Below, one piece after another: positions 25,310 to 33,944 of a stretch of 64,000 bases of DNA. The DNA comes from Ruminococcaceae bacterium UBA3818 (lineage in GTDB: Bacteria > Bacillota > Clostridia > Oscillospirales > Ruminococcaceae). The notes under the pieces were generated by a model. It had not been told where the DNA came from, searched no databases, and was given only the letters and a program-made list of their open reading frames with translations. Location of the stretch: positions 1-64,000 of the forward strand of contig DFDW01000025.1 of NCBI GenBank assembly GCA_002369315.1. The letters are read 5' to 3'. Each line of letters opens with the position of its first letter. Within the stretch, counting starts at the first letter, position 1. A program made the position numbers and the translations under genes.

Positions 25310-26449
25310 GTGTATCGATATGAGGAACAATTAAGGCAGTTTTTCAAAGAGCACCATCAGGAACTGGTGGATTTGATGATTACGATCTGCCAGATCCCGG
25401 CCCCTTCCAATCACGAGGAAAAAAGGGCGGCTTTTTGCAAGGAATGGCTGGAAAAGCTGGGTGCTCAGAATGTGACCATCGACAAGGCGCTGAATGTGAT
25501 CTTCCCGATGAACTGCGAGGGCTCCGACGAAATTGTAGCGGTGATGGCTCATTCGGATACGGTGTTCCCGGATATGGAGCCAATGCCTTTGCGCATTGAG
25601 GACGGGAAAATCTTTTCGCCCGGCATCGGCGACGATACGGCCAATGTGGCGATTATGCTGATGATCGTGAAATTTATTCTGGAGAATGGGCTGACCCCCA
25701 AAGGCGCCGTGATGTTTGTTGTCGATTCCGGCGAGGAGGGCCTTGGAAACCTCAAGGGGTGCCGCCAGATCATGGAGGACTATGCGGGCCGGATCAAAGA
25801 GGTGCTGGCACTGGATGGTACCTTTACCTCTATGGTCACCGGCGCGGTTGGCTCCATGCGTTACCGGGTGGAAGTGCTGACCGAGGGCGGCCATTCCTAC
25901 GGCAACTTCGGAAACCGAAACGCCATCCATCTGCTGGCGTCCATGATTAATACGCTGTATCACATGAAAGTGCCGCAAGGGGGCCGCACGACCTACAATG
26001 TGGGAATGATCGAAGGCGGAACATCGGTGAATACCATTGCACAGCAGGCTTCCATGCTGTATGAATTCCGCTCCGACTGCAAGGAAAGCTTGGAAATCAT
26101 GGACCGTTTTTTCCAAAGCGTGGTGGAAAGCTACCGCGCCATGGGCATTACGGTCAATGTGGATTTGCTGGGGCTTCGTCCCTGCACCGGCAGCGTGGAC
26201 CCGGCCAAACAGGAAGAGCTGGTCAGCCGCTGCCGCGAAGTGATGACTTACTATACCGGCGTAAAGGAAATTGCAACGGGAGCGGCTTCTACCGACTGTA
26301 ATATTCCTTTATCCGTGGGCGTTCCGGCTGTATGTTTTGGCGGATACATAGGCCACAAAGGGCATACGCGGCAGGAATTTGTGGAATTGGACAGCCTGGA
26401 AACAGGGCCGTTGGTGGTCGGGACCGTTATTACCGAGTATTTTGCGTAA
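25310..26449 (+). CDS. M20-family metallopeptidase
   Basis: A 379-residue zinc-dependent amidohydrolase/peptidase. AHSDTVFPD and PGIGDDTANVA hold two metal ligands, DSGEEGLGN the catalytic and metal glutamates, GGHSYGNFGNRNAIH the dimerisation-domain histidine, and GHKGHTRQEF the last metal histidine. Aminoacyl dipeptides or a related small amide are plausible substrates; the sequence does not tell. The GTG at 25310 is seven bases after ggggag and replaces a longer frame with no site. It is the last gene of the unit, closed by a strong terminator. Confidence 0.88.
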   Translation: MYRYEEQLRQFFKEHHQELVDLMITICQIPAPSNHEEKRAAFCKEWLEKLGAQNVTIDKALNVIFPMNCEGSDEIVAVMAHSDTVFPDMEPMPLRIEDGKIFSPGIGDDTANVAIMLMIVKFILENGLTPKGAVMFVVDSGEEGLGNLKGCRQIMEDYAGRIKEVLALDGTFTSMVTGAVGSMRYRVEVLTEGGHSYGNFGNRNAIHLLASMINTLYHMKVPQGGRTTYNVGMIEGGTSVNTIAQQASMLYEFRSDCKESLEIMDRFFQSVVESYRAMGITVNVDLLGLRPCTGSVDPAKQEELVSRCREVMTYYTGVKEIATGAASTDCNIPLSVGVPAVCFGGYIGHKGHTRQEFVELDSLETGPLVVGTVITEYFA

Positions 26450-26491
26450 CAACGCCGATTGCCGGGTAAGGCAGTGGATTTAACAGCATAA

Positions 26492-26534
26492 AAAACAGGT
26501 GGGGATTCGTTTGATGCGGTTCCCCGCCTGTTTT
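26492..26534 (+). terminator. Strong terminator after the M20 gene
   Basis: The stem acaggtgggga / tccccgcctgt (one G-U) is flanked by an A run and tttt. Confidence 0.85.
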
Positions 26535-26659
26535 ATGCAGGAGATGTAAAATGGGGGAAGATTTTTGAAATCTTCGAAGACCGGGCGCTTTCCATGGATT
26601 TCCTCTGTACAAATTTGTCATTTTATGCAATAATTTTGTAAAAATGTGTGTGTAATCTC

Positions 26660-26688
26660 TTGCTATTAATTTGCATAAAGTATAAAAT
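26660..26688 (+). promoter_or_regulatory. Candidate SigA promoter for the GHL10 genes
   Basis: TTGCTA and TAAAAT are 17 bases apart in an AT-rich stretch (26585-26700) that stands out from its GC-rich neighbours. Confidence 0.5.
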
Positions 26689-26730
26689 TAAAAGTAGATA
26701 TCCAGTGATATCCGCTATGGGAGGACAAGA

Positions 26731-28239
26731 ATGAAACGAATCATCTGTATTTTGATGAGCGCCGTTATCCTGCTGGCAGCCTTGTCCGGTTGTTCCGGGC
26801 AAACGGTTGATTCGGCTCCTGAACCGCAGATGCTGTTGGGAGAGGGCACAGTACTTTCCCAGCCGGAAAAACCGGAGAGTTCGCAGGGCAGCGGCGAGGT
26901 GCCGTCAGCTTCCGACCCGATTGTACTTTCCTCGCAGACGGAGGCATCATCCTCAGCGGCGGCGTCTTCTTCCGCTCCGATACCGTCCGGCGGAAGTTCT
27001 TCCGGCCAGAGCAGTTCGTCTTCTCAAAGCAGTTCCATGGCCCCAAGCAGCTCCGTCCCTTCCGGCAGTTCACAGGTGAGTTCTGGCTCATCGGGCAGTT
27101 CTTCTTCGCAGCCGGGCGGCAGTTCGGGCGGCTATGACGGCGATGAGTACCGGGCGGTCTGGTTTTCTTATTTGGATTTGTCGGGCATGCTCAAGGGAAA
27201 AAGTCAAGCGGCATTCCGGCAGAATATCAAAGCGGCGTTTCAAAACGTGTCCGATTTGGGCTGCAATGTGGCTATCGTGCAGGTGCGTCCTTTTGCAGAC
27301 GCGCTTTATGAATCAGAGTATTTCCCGTGGTCCTACCTGTGCACCGGAACGGAAGGGAAAAATCCCGGCTATGATCCGCTGCAGGTGATGATCGAAGAGG
27401 CACATGACCTGGGCCTGGAAATTGAGGCCTGGGTCAACCCCTACCGTATTCGGACCTCCGGGAACAACAACGCACTTTGTTCTTCCAACATCGCTTCCCA
27501 ATGGGAGGATGAAGAAGAGGATTATGTGATCCGCTATGGAGGCGGCATTTATTACAACCCGGCGCGTCCCGCGGTACGGGAACTGATCGTAAACGGCGTG
27601 CGGGAGCTGGTGGAGAATTACAATCTGGACGGCATCCATTTTGACGATTATTTCTACCCGTCGCCCAATGACAGTTTTGACAGCGTTGCCTACCGGGAAT
27701 ATAAAAGCGGAGGTGGCTCCCTTTCTTTGGGAGATTGGCGGAGAGAAAATGTAAATATCCTGATTCGGGATGTCTATTCCGCCATCAAGGCGACGGATTC
27801 TTCGGTGCGCTTTGGCGTGAGCCCTCAGGGCAATCCTTCCAACAATTACAACAGTCAGTACATCGATGTGGACAAATGGCTTTCCAATCAAGGATATGTG
27901 GATTACATCTGCCCGCAGATTTACTTTGGATTTAACAACGCTACCCATCCGTTTGCCGAAACGGTGGAGTTGTGGAATCAAAAAATCAAGGTTTCCGGCA
28001 TATCGCTTTATATCGGCCTGGCGCCGTATAAGATCGGTCTGACGGATACCTGGGCCGGAAACGGCAAAAATGAATGGATCAATGATTCGGCCATTTTGGC
28101 CCGGCAGGTACAGTCCGCCAGAGACTATAAAAAATATGGTGGATTCGCCTTGTTCCGGTATGCGTCCTTGTTCAACCCGGATTCGTCAGTAAAAAGCCAG
28201 GTAGAAAAAGAGAAAAATGCCCTGGCCGACGTTTTGTAA
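26731..28239 (+). CDS. GHL10-family glycoside hydrolase-like lipoprotein
   Basis: A 502-residue surface lipoprotein: signal with lipobox ALSGC (about 18-22), a Ser/Pro-rich linker to about residue 130, then a GHL10 (DUF187-type) barrel. EYRAVWFSYLDLSGM starts the domain, VQVRPFADALYESEYFPWS and EAWVNPYRI follow, and DGIHFDDYFYP carries the acidic pair expected in the active site. GHL10 proteins are thought to act on peptidoglycan or other cell-surface glycans. The next gene carries a second, diverged GHL10 domain 52 bases downstream, so the two are probably co-expressed. Confidence 0.85.
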   Translation: MKRIICILMSAVILLAALSGCSGQTVDSAPEPQMLLGEGTVLSQPEKPESSQGSGEVPSASDPIVLSSQTEASSSAAASSSAPIPSGGSSSGQSSSSSQSSSMAPSSSVPSGSSQVSSGSSGSSSSQPGGSSGGYDGDEYRAVWFSYLDLSGMLKGKSQAAFRQNIKAAFQNVSDLGCNVAIVQVRPFADALYESEYFPWSYLCTGTEGKNPGYDPLQVMIEEAHDLGLEIEAWVNPYRIRTSGNNNALCSSNIASQWEDEEEDYVIRYGGGIYYNPARPAVRELIVNGVRELVENYNLDGIHFDDYFYPSPNDSFDSVAYREYKSGGGSLSLGDWRRENVNILIRDVYSAIKATDSSVRFGVSPQGNPSNNYNSQYIDVDKWLSNQGYVDYICPQIYFGFNNATHPFAETVELWNQKIKVSGISLYIGLAPYKIGLTDTWAGNGKNEWINDSAILARQVQSARDYKKYGGFALFRYASLFNPDSSVKSQVEKEKNALADVL

Positions 28240-28291
28240 AAAGGAAGAGGATAAGGAGAGAAAGCGGCAGCCAGCCGCGGGGGAGGTACAT

Positions 28292-31200
28292 ATGGCTTAT
28301 TTGCTGAGCAACAAAAAAATATTGGGGATCGTCATCGGTGTTCTTTTGGCGGTCATTACCCTTACTGTCACGGTGGTGGCGGTGGTGGCGAACGCGCCGG
28401 AAAAGGATCCTGCGGATGTGAGCCAAAGCGCCGTCGATGAGCCGCAGCAGGATCCGGGCGACGAGCCTTCGGGCGAGCCGGACCTGGAGCCGGATAATAC
28501 GGTGCCGGACAATACGCCGGTGGTGTTTAACAATCCGGATGAAATGCGAGGGGTATGGCTGGTTCCGGGCACCGATTTTTTAACGGGCGGCAACTATGAT
28601 GCGGCGACGGTGAAGGCCGCGATCGACAAAGCTGTTGCGGATGCAAAAGATTTGATGATGAACACGATTATCATCGATTCGGTTTACAAAGATTATGTTC
28701 TGTACAAAAGCGGAACAGCAGTCAGCGTACCCACCGATTTTGACGTGATGGAGTATATTGTTGCCAAATGCCGGGAAAACGGACTGTTTGTATATTCCAC
28801 TTTTGACGTATTGAAAACGCAGCAGGACGGGAAAAACACGTTGGCGGATAAAGTGGATGCGGCGGTTTTGAGCTGTGTGACGGAAAACGCCAAGGCTTTT
28901 GCCCAAAAATATGATCTGGATGGCGTTTTGCTGGACAATTACTACCTGATTTCTTCCGGAGACGGTGCTGCCTACGCTTCTTACTTAAGCGCCGGAGGCG
29001 GAATGGGCTTTGAAAATTATATGTACAGTGCCACCGATTCTGCCATGAAAGCAGTTGTGAATGCGTTCCATCAGGGAAGGCGCAGCATCCAGGTGGGGCT
29101 GCTGACGGACAGCGTCTGGGCAAACAAGTCTGCCAATGAGGCGGGGTCTGATACCTCCGCCGGTTTTCAGGCGCTGACGGACGGCTATGCCGACACCAAA
29201 GCTTTTGTGGAACAGGGATATTACGATTTTATTGCCGTAAAAGCGTTCGGTTCCAGAAAAAATACCGCAACGCCTTTTGCGACTGTTATTCAGTGGTGGG
29301 CATCATTGGCACAGCAGAAAGATATCCCGCTGTATGCAGTGCAGGCTTCCAGCAAATCGGTTTCCACCGAAACAGGCTGGACAAGCCCGACCGAACTGAC
29401 AGAGCAGATGATGGAAGCCCGGGAGATCGCCGGATACAAGGGAAGCATGTTCGATTCTTTAAGCCGGCTGAAAGCAGATCCGCAGGGCAGTACGACCGCG
29501 CTGAAAAAGCTCTTTAACGAGGAACTGGACGTGGAGTATTTTGCCACCAAGCTGGAGGTTGCTAAACCCAAAGAGACAACGTTTACCACCTATGAGCCGA
29601 CGGTTGTGTTCAGCGGTTCTTCCGATCCGCATTTTGACGCGCTGTTCAACGGCGAAAAGCTGAATCGGGATGAAAACGGCTACTTCAGCATGGAACTGGA
29701 ACTGAAGCCGGGTTTGAACACTTTCACCTTTAAACACAAAGATCAGAATGTGACCTATAACATCACCCGTGTGGTGAAAGTGCTGGAAAGCATTTCTCCC
29801 CAGGGCAATCTGACGGTAAACGGAGGGACAGAGGTCACGGTATCCGCGATGGCGTATAAGGATGCCAAGGTCACCGCCACGCTGGGGGGGCAGTCGATTC
29901 AGCTGACCCGCGATACGGCGGACGACGACTCTACGGATAAGGACACCAACTTTGTAAAATTCAGCGGCCAATTTACCATTCCCGCGGCGACTTCTTCGGT
30001 GCAGAAATTGGGGAATGTATCGATTTCCGCCAGCTGGAGCGGTGTGACCGACTCTTTGCAGGGCGCTTATGTATCGATCAATAAAAAAGTGCAGATCAGC
30101 GATGGCGTGCTGGTGCAGGTGACAGCCTCCCAGGCGGAGACCTTCCCGGACAATACGCTGGATGATCTGTCTCAACCGGATTATTTCCCCTTGTGCAAAG
30201 GCAGCCTGGACTTTGTGGTGGGCGATGAGCTGATCTACAAAGAGGGCAGCGCCACCTATTCTTACTACAATCTGGCTTCCGGCCGCCGGGTCTATTCCAA
30301 AGACATTACCACTGTCGGAGGAACGATGGAGAAGAATGTCATTTCCGGCCTGCAGGTCGTCAGCGACAGCGGACATACCTATGTAAAGCTGAAAATGTCG
30401 CAAAAGGCGGCGTACACATTCCGCTATTCCTCCGGCGCCATCAGTATAGAATTCCATTATACCGACAGTGTGCCGGATGATCTGGCTCTTTCGAAGAATC
30501 CGCTGTTCAGTTCCGCTACCTGGAGCGGCAGCACGTTGAAGCTGAAGCTTAAAAACGGCTTTTTGGGCTATAAGGCATACTACGAATCGAATACCGGCTA
30601 TTTGGTGTTCCAATGCAACAATCCTCCCGCCTCGATGAGCGGCGCCAGAATTGTGATCGATCCCGGACACAGCAGCGTCGATCCGGGCGCCCTGGGCTTC
30701 CGTGAGGATTACAACGAGTACGAGGTGAACCTGGCAATTTCCAAATATCTGAAAGCAGAGCTGGAATCCATGGGCGCCTACGTATACATGAACAACACGA
30801 CCAACGGCAGAGTGGAGCTGATTACCCGTCTGAACAACGGAAAGAGCGCCGATCCGCACCTGTTGATCAGCGTACACGCGAATTCCTCCACCAACTCTTC
30901 TAGCAGCGGGTCCGAAGCCTATTACTTTAACGCCTTCTCCTCCGATTTGGCGGCCAAGGTAAGCTCCGCTACCGCCAGCGCGCTGGAGACCGGGAACCGC
31001 GGCGCCAAATTTGGACGCTTTTATATGACGCGTGACAGCGAATTCCCGGCAATTTTGCTGGAAACCGGTTTCGTTTCCAATCAGTCAGAATATTATAAGC
31101 TGATTACGACCAGCTACCAGAAGGCCATTGCCTCCCGGATCGCTTCCTCCATCAAGTCATTTTTGTCCTCCATGGGAATGGGCAATGTGGCTACCGGTAC

Positions 31201-32068
31201 CCAATCGGTAGGCGATATCGCGGGCGGCACAGCAGCTGTGGCTGTGACCGGCATCTCCCTGGATCAAACCAACGCGACCATCAAGGCAGGGGAAACGTTG
31301 TCTTTGATGGCGACCATCAAACCGGAAAACGCCACGAATAAAGGCGTGAGCTGGACCAGTTCCGATGAGTCGGTGGCAGTGGTTGACGCCAACGGAAACG
31401 TGACCGGTAAGAAAGAAGGAACAGCGACCATCACTGCCAAGACCGCGGACGGAGGAAAAACCGCATCCTGCAAGATTACGGTGAAAGGTACGGCGGCATC
31501 TGTGATCCTGAATCGCAGCGAGATTTCTTTGCAGCCTGGCGACAAGTATCAGCTGACCGCTTCTGCCACCGGCGGCAGCGGGACGATCACCTACCGCTGG
31601 GCAAGCGATAATTCAGGCGTTGCGGTAGTTGACGCCAGCGGCATGGTAACCGCGAAAGGAAACGGAACGGCGACGGTTACGGTAACGGCCAGCAACGGCG
31701 CGTCCGCCTCCTGCCAAGTGAAAGTTGTCTCTTCGTCCGGCAGTTCTTCTTCGACCGGCAGTTCTTCTTCGTCCGGCGACTCCTCTTCCAGCGGTTCGTC
31801 CTCTGAGCCGGATGGAATTGTGCCCAAGGAAGAAGAAATTACCATTAGCCGCGGAAACAGCAAACAACTGACCTATGAAGTACGGCCCGCCGGGTCGAAC
31901 CCTAAGGTTGCGTTCAAAAGCAGTGACACATCCGTCGCGACGGTGAGCGAAGACGGCGTAGTCGTAGGTGTAAAAGCCGGCGTTGCGACGATTACCCTTA
32001 CGGCAGAGGATGGTTCCACCTGTGAATGGACTGTTACGGTAACCGCGAGCGGCTCCATTTGGGGCTAG
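28292..32068 (+). CDS. GHL10-like / N-acetylmuramoyl-L-alanine amidase / Big_2 fusion protein
   Basis: A 1258-residue anchored protein. After an N-terminal membrane helix (about 11-31) and acidic linker comes a GHL10-like domain (MRGVWLVPGTDFL to about 430). A beta-rich middle follows, then an Amidase_3 domain at about 785-960 with zinc ligands H793 (DPGH), E811 and H862 (SVHAN) and catalytic E924 (LLETGF). Two Big_2 domains, a Ser linker and a third Big_2 domain end the protein. In the GHL10 part the FDDYFYP of the neighbour reads LDNYYLI, an Asp-to-Asn change. The ATG follows ggggaggt. It probably cuts stem peptides from peptidoglycan outside the cell. Confidence 0.88.
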   Translation: MAYLLSNKKILGIVIGVLLAVITLTVTVVAVVANAPEKDPADVSQSAVDEPQQDPGDEPSGEPDLEPDNTVPDNTPVVFNNPDEMRGVWLVPGTDFLTGGNYDAATVKAAIDKAVADAKDLMMNTIIIDSVYKDYVLYKSGTAVSVPTDFDVMEYIVAKCRENGLFVYSTFDVLKTQQDGKNTLADKVDAAVLSCVTENAKAFAQKYDLDGVLLDNYYLISSGDGAAYASYLSAGGGMGFENYMYSATDSAMKAVVNAFHQGRRSIQVGLLTDSVWANKSANEAGSDTSAGFQALTDGYADTKAFVEQGYYDFIAVKAFGSRKNTATPFATVIQWWASLAQQKDIPLYAVQASSKSVSTETGWTSPTELTEQMMEAREIAGYKGSMFDSLSRLKADPQGSTTALKKLFNEELDVEYFATKLEVAKPKETTFTTYEPTVVFSGSSDPHFDALFNGEKLNRDENGYFSMELELKPGLNTFTFKHKDQNVTYNITRVVKVLESISPQGNLTVNGGTEVTVSAMAYKDAKVTATLGGQSIQLTRDTADDDSTDKDTNFVKFSGQFTIPAATSSVQKLGNVSISASWSGVTDSLQGAYVSINKKVQISDGVLVQVTASQAETFPDNTLDDLSQPDYFPLCKGSLDFVVGDELIYKEGSATYSYYNLASGRRVYSKDITTVGGTMEKNVISGLQVVSDSGHTYVKLKMSQKAAYTFRYSSGAISIEFHYTDSVPDDLALSKNPLFSSATWSGSTLKLKLKNGFLGYKAYYESNTGYLVFQCNNPPASMSGARIVIDPGHSSVDPGALGFREDYNEYEVNLAISKYLKAELESMGAYVYMNNTTNGRVELITRLNNGKSADPHLLISVHANSSTNSSSSGSEAYYFNAFSSDLAAKVSSATASALETGNRGAKFGRFYMTRDSEFPAILLETGFVSNQSEYYKLITTSYQKAIASRIASSIKSFLSSMGMGNVATGTQSVGDIAGGTAAVAVTGISLDQTNATIKAGETLSLMATIKPENATNKGVSWTSSDESVAVVDANGNVTGKKEGTATITAKTADGGKTASCKITVKGTAASVILNRSEISLQPGDKYQLTASATGGSGTITYRWASDNSGVAVVDASGMVTAKGNGTATVTVTASNGASASCQVKVVSSSGSSSSTGSSSSSGDSSSSGSSSEPDGIVPKEEEITISRGNSKQLTYEVRPAGSNPKVAFKSSDTSVATVSEDGVVVGVKAGVATITLTAEDGSTCEWTVTVTASGSIWG
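31737..31771 (+). repeat. 18-bp tandem repeat coding the Ser-rich linker
   Basis: Two copies of ccggcagttcttcttcg (31737-31753, 31755-31771) in period 18 encode (S/T)GSSSS units between the second and third Big_2 domains, followed by degenerate copies. A related sequence occurs near 27090 in the neighbouring lipoprotein linker. Slippage could vary the linker length. Confidence 0.8.
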
Positions 32069-32122
32069 CGTTTCTTTGCCGCAGATAACAGCGAAAAACA
32101 TCCATAAGCCATTGGAGTTTTT

Positions 32123-32156
32123 AAGGAAGCGTTCTTTCGGGAGCGCTTTCTTTTTT
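32123..32156 (+). terminator. Terminator after the amidase fusion gene
   Basis: A 13-bp stem (with three G-U pairs) and a TTCG tetraloop (32136-32139) run into a T tract, separating the GHL10 genes from the M23/S2P unit. Confidence 0.85.
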
Positions 32157-32185
32157 GCATATTTTGTCCGCTTTTTTCATAAGAT
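32157..32185 (+). promoter_or_regulatory. SigE-like sporulation promoter upstream of the M23/S2P pair
   Basis: GCATATT (32157-32163) matches the Bacillus SigE -35 consensus KMATATT at every position; after 14 bases, CATAAGAT (32178-32185) resembles the -10 CATACAnT with two mismatches. Spacing is within the SigE range. A SigA reading (TTGCAT-17-CATAAG) is weaker. Transcription would start near 32192, 24 bases before the ATG. Confidence 0.55.
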
Positions 32186-32215
32186 GGATCAGCAAACAAA
32201 ACGGAGGCGGCAGAT

Positions 32216-33199
32216 ATGGCAGATCGTCGGGACTACAGTGGGAGAAGGGGCGGGATGCCTTACAGGCCGGTTCCTTATGGCCAGCGGGAATCCGCACCGA
32301 AAGCGGCGGGAGGGATGCTGCCGCTGCAAATCTTTATCTGCGCTGTTTTTTTATTGTGCCTATTGGGCGGATGGCTTCTGGACGCGCAGTGGTTTGCGGA
32401 TGACAAGCAGCTGCTGCTTGCCCAAATCAACGCGGCTGACCAGACGCAACAGGTGGAAACGATTCTGTCTGGGATTTTCAAAAAACAAGAGTCCAATGGG
32501 CAAGTGCCTGCCACCACCTCGGACGCGGCCACATTGACGCCGGAAGAGGAAAAGACACAGCAGGCAGGCGCATCGCCAGAAAAGCTGGAAGAACTGTACC
32601 GGTATATTGAGCGGTACAGCCGCGAAAAGGATGAAAAGCAGAACGATTCTGCCGCTCCGGCAGGCATGGGCGGGTATTGGCCGATCAGCCTTTCCGGCAC
32701 CGGCCAAGAAAGCGGCACAGCTCGTTATCTGGCGCCGGAGGGGTGTCTGCTTTCACCGGTGGCGGTCAGCGCCAAACCGCTGCTCCCGCTGAAAAGAGGG
32801 ACGGTTACCAGCGCTTTTGGTTACCGGATCCATCCGATTACCGGCGAATTGGATTTTCATACGGGCCTGGACCTGGCGGCTGCACAAGGAACGCGCGTCA
32901 GCACTGCGTGGCCCGGCGTAGTGAGCGAAGTCGGCTGGTCGGATATCTACGGAAATTATGCGCTCGTCAGCCACAGCGGTGGACTGGCGACTTTTTATGC
33001 ACATTGCGATTCTATTGCCGCCAAACAAGGAGCTGTGCTGCGCCAGGGGGAGCTGATTGGATATGTCGGCTCTACCGGGTGGTCAACAGGTCCCCATCTG
33101 CATTGGGAAATACGCATAAACGGCCTGCGGGTGGATCCGTCCTGGATTTTGGTACCCCGGCAGCCGGAACAGCAGGAGGATGGATTTGCCACAGCGTGA
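32216..33199 (+). CDS. Membrane-anchored M23 metallopeptidase, SpoIVFA-like by context
   Basis: A 327-residue protein with a basic N-terminus, one membrane helix (about 38-58), a coiled linker rich in E/K/Q and a C-terminal LytM/M23 domain. Zinc ligands H215 and D219 (HTGLD) and the H294-L-H296 pair (PHLHWE) are intact, so endopeptidase activity is possible. It overlaps a site-2 protease gene. In Bacillus the forespore-facing SpoIVFA, with an M23-like domain, holds the S2P SpoIVFB in check; this pair has the same order. Whether this one regulates or cleaves peptidoglycan is open. Confidence 0.8.
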   Translation: MADRRDYSGRRGGMPYRPVPYGQRESAPKAAGGMLPLQIFICAVFLLCLLGGWLLDAQWFADDKQLLLAQINAADQTQQVETILSGIFKKQESNGQVPATTSDAATLTPEEEKTQQAGASPEKLEELYRYIERYSREKDEKQNDSAAPAGMGGYWPISLSGTGQESGTARYLAPEGCLLSPVAVSAKPLLPLKRGTVTSAFGYRIHPITGELDFHTGLDLAAAQGTRVSTAWPGVVSEVGWSDIYGNYALVSHSGGLATFYAHCDSIAAKQGAVLRQGELIGYVGSTGWSTGPHLHWEIRINGLRVDPSWILVPRQPEQQEDGFATA

Positions 33200-33767
33200 G
33201 CGAAAAATAAGCGTACGGTTTTCGGTTCCCTTTTTGTGCGGACTGATTCTGTTTTTGCTGTCAGACCGGACGGGACTGGGAGGCCAGATGGTATTGGCCG
33301 CGTTTGCCCACGAGACCGGACACCTGATCGCGATGACGGTTTTGGGAGAACAGCCGCAAAGCATCGTGTTCGGCGGATTTGGTGTGCGCATCGAAAAAAG
33401 GCCGGATTTTGGTCTGTCCTATGGACAGGAGATTTGCATTTATGCTGCCGGCCCGTCTGTCAATCTGTTGACTGCGGCATTGTTTTTTCACTTTCCGGCA
33501 ATCCGGCGGGTACATCTGTTGCTGGGAGTTTTTAATCTGCTTCCCATCAGCGTTTTGGATGGAGGGCAGATTCTGCGCTGCCTTTTGCAAAGGCGGATGG
33601 AGATCAGCCGGGCAGATTTTTGGCAGCGCACGGTTTCTGTTTTTTGCGGCGTGGGATTGGCGGTGCTGGCATCGGTAGTATTTTGGTACAGCGGCTATAA
33701 TATCTCGTTGCTGGTGACCTGCGGCTACCTTCTGTGGGTGCTTCTGGCCGGGAACAGCGAGATTTAG
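33186..33767 (+). CDS. Site-2 protease (M50), SpoIVFB-like
   Basis: A 193-residue intramembrane zinc protease with four to six hydrophobic segments. The zinc motif is AHETGH (HExxH, about residue 42) and the third ligand is in NLLPISVLDGGQIL. Compact size without a PDZ or CBS domain fits SpoIVFB, which releases SigK from pro-SigK in the mother cell. The TTG at 33186 is six bases after ggagg; the ATG at 33180 abuts it and gives two more residues. Both overlap the M23 gene. A pro-SigK substrate is not in the window. Confidence 0.85.
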   Translation: MPQRERKISVRFSVPFLCGLILFLLSDRTGLGGQMVLAAFAHETGHLIAMTVLGEQPQSIVFGGFGVRIEKRPDFGLSYGQEICIYAAGPSVNLLTAALFFHFPAIRRVHLLLGVFNLLPISVLDGGQILRCLLQRRMEISRADFWQRTVSVFCGVGLAVLASVVFWYSGYNISLLVTCGYLLWVLLAGNSEI

Positions 33768-33870
33768 CGAGAGAATCTGCGGCGTGAGCCGCGGCGAAAT
33801 CTGTTTGGGCGGGGAAATATCGTTCGGCAGCGGTACCGCAAAAGAATTTTACACAAACAACCGGGAAAGA

Positions 33871-33899
33871 TTGCATTCTGGGATAACTTTCTATATAAT
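33871..33899 (+). promoter_or_regulatory. SigA promoter for the radical SAM/DUF2344 pair
   Basis: TTGCAT and TATAAT are separated by 17 bases; the start is near 33906 and the leader about 39 bases. Confidence 0.75.
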
Positions 33900-33944
33900 A
33901 AAAATTTGAAACAGCTGAAAATGTGATAGAACGGGAGAAAGATC

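Noticed and set aside
29459..30877. A 472-codon minus-strand frame under the amidase fusion
   Set aside because: Antisense to a gene with a full domain series; no start context and no recognisable motif.
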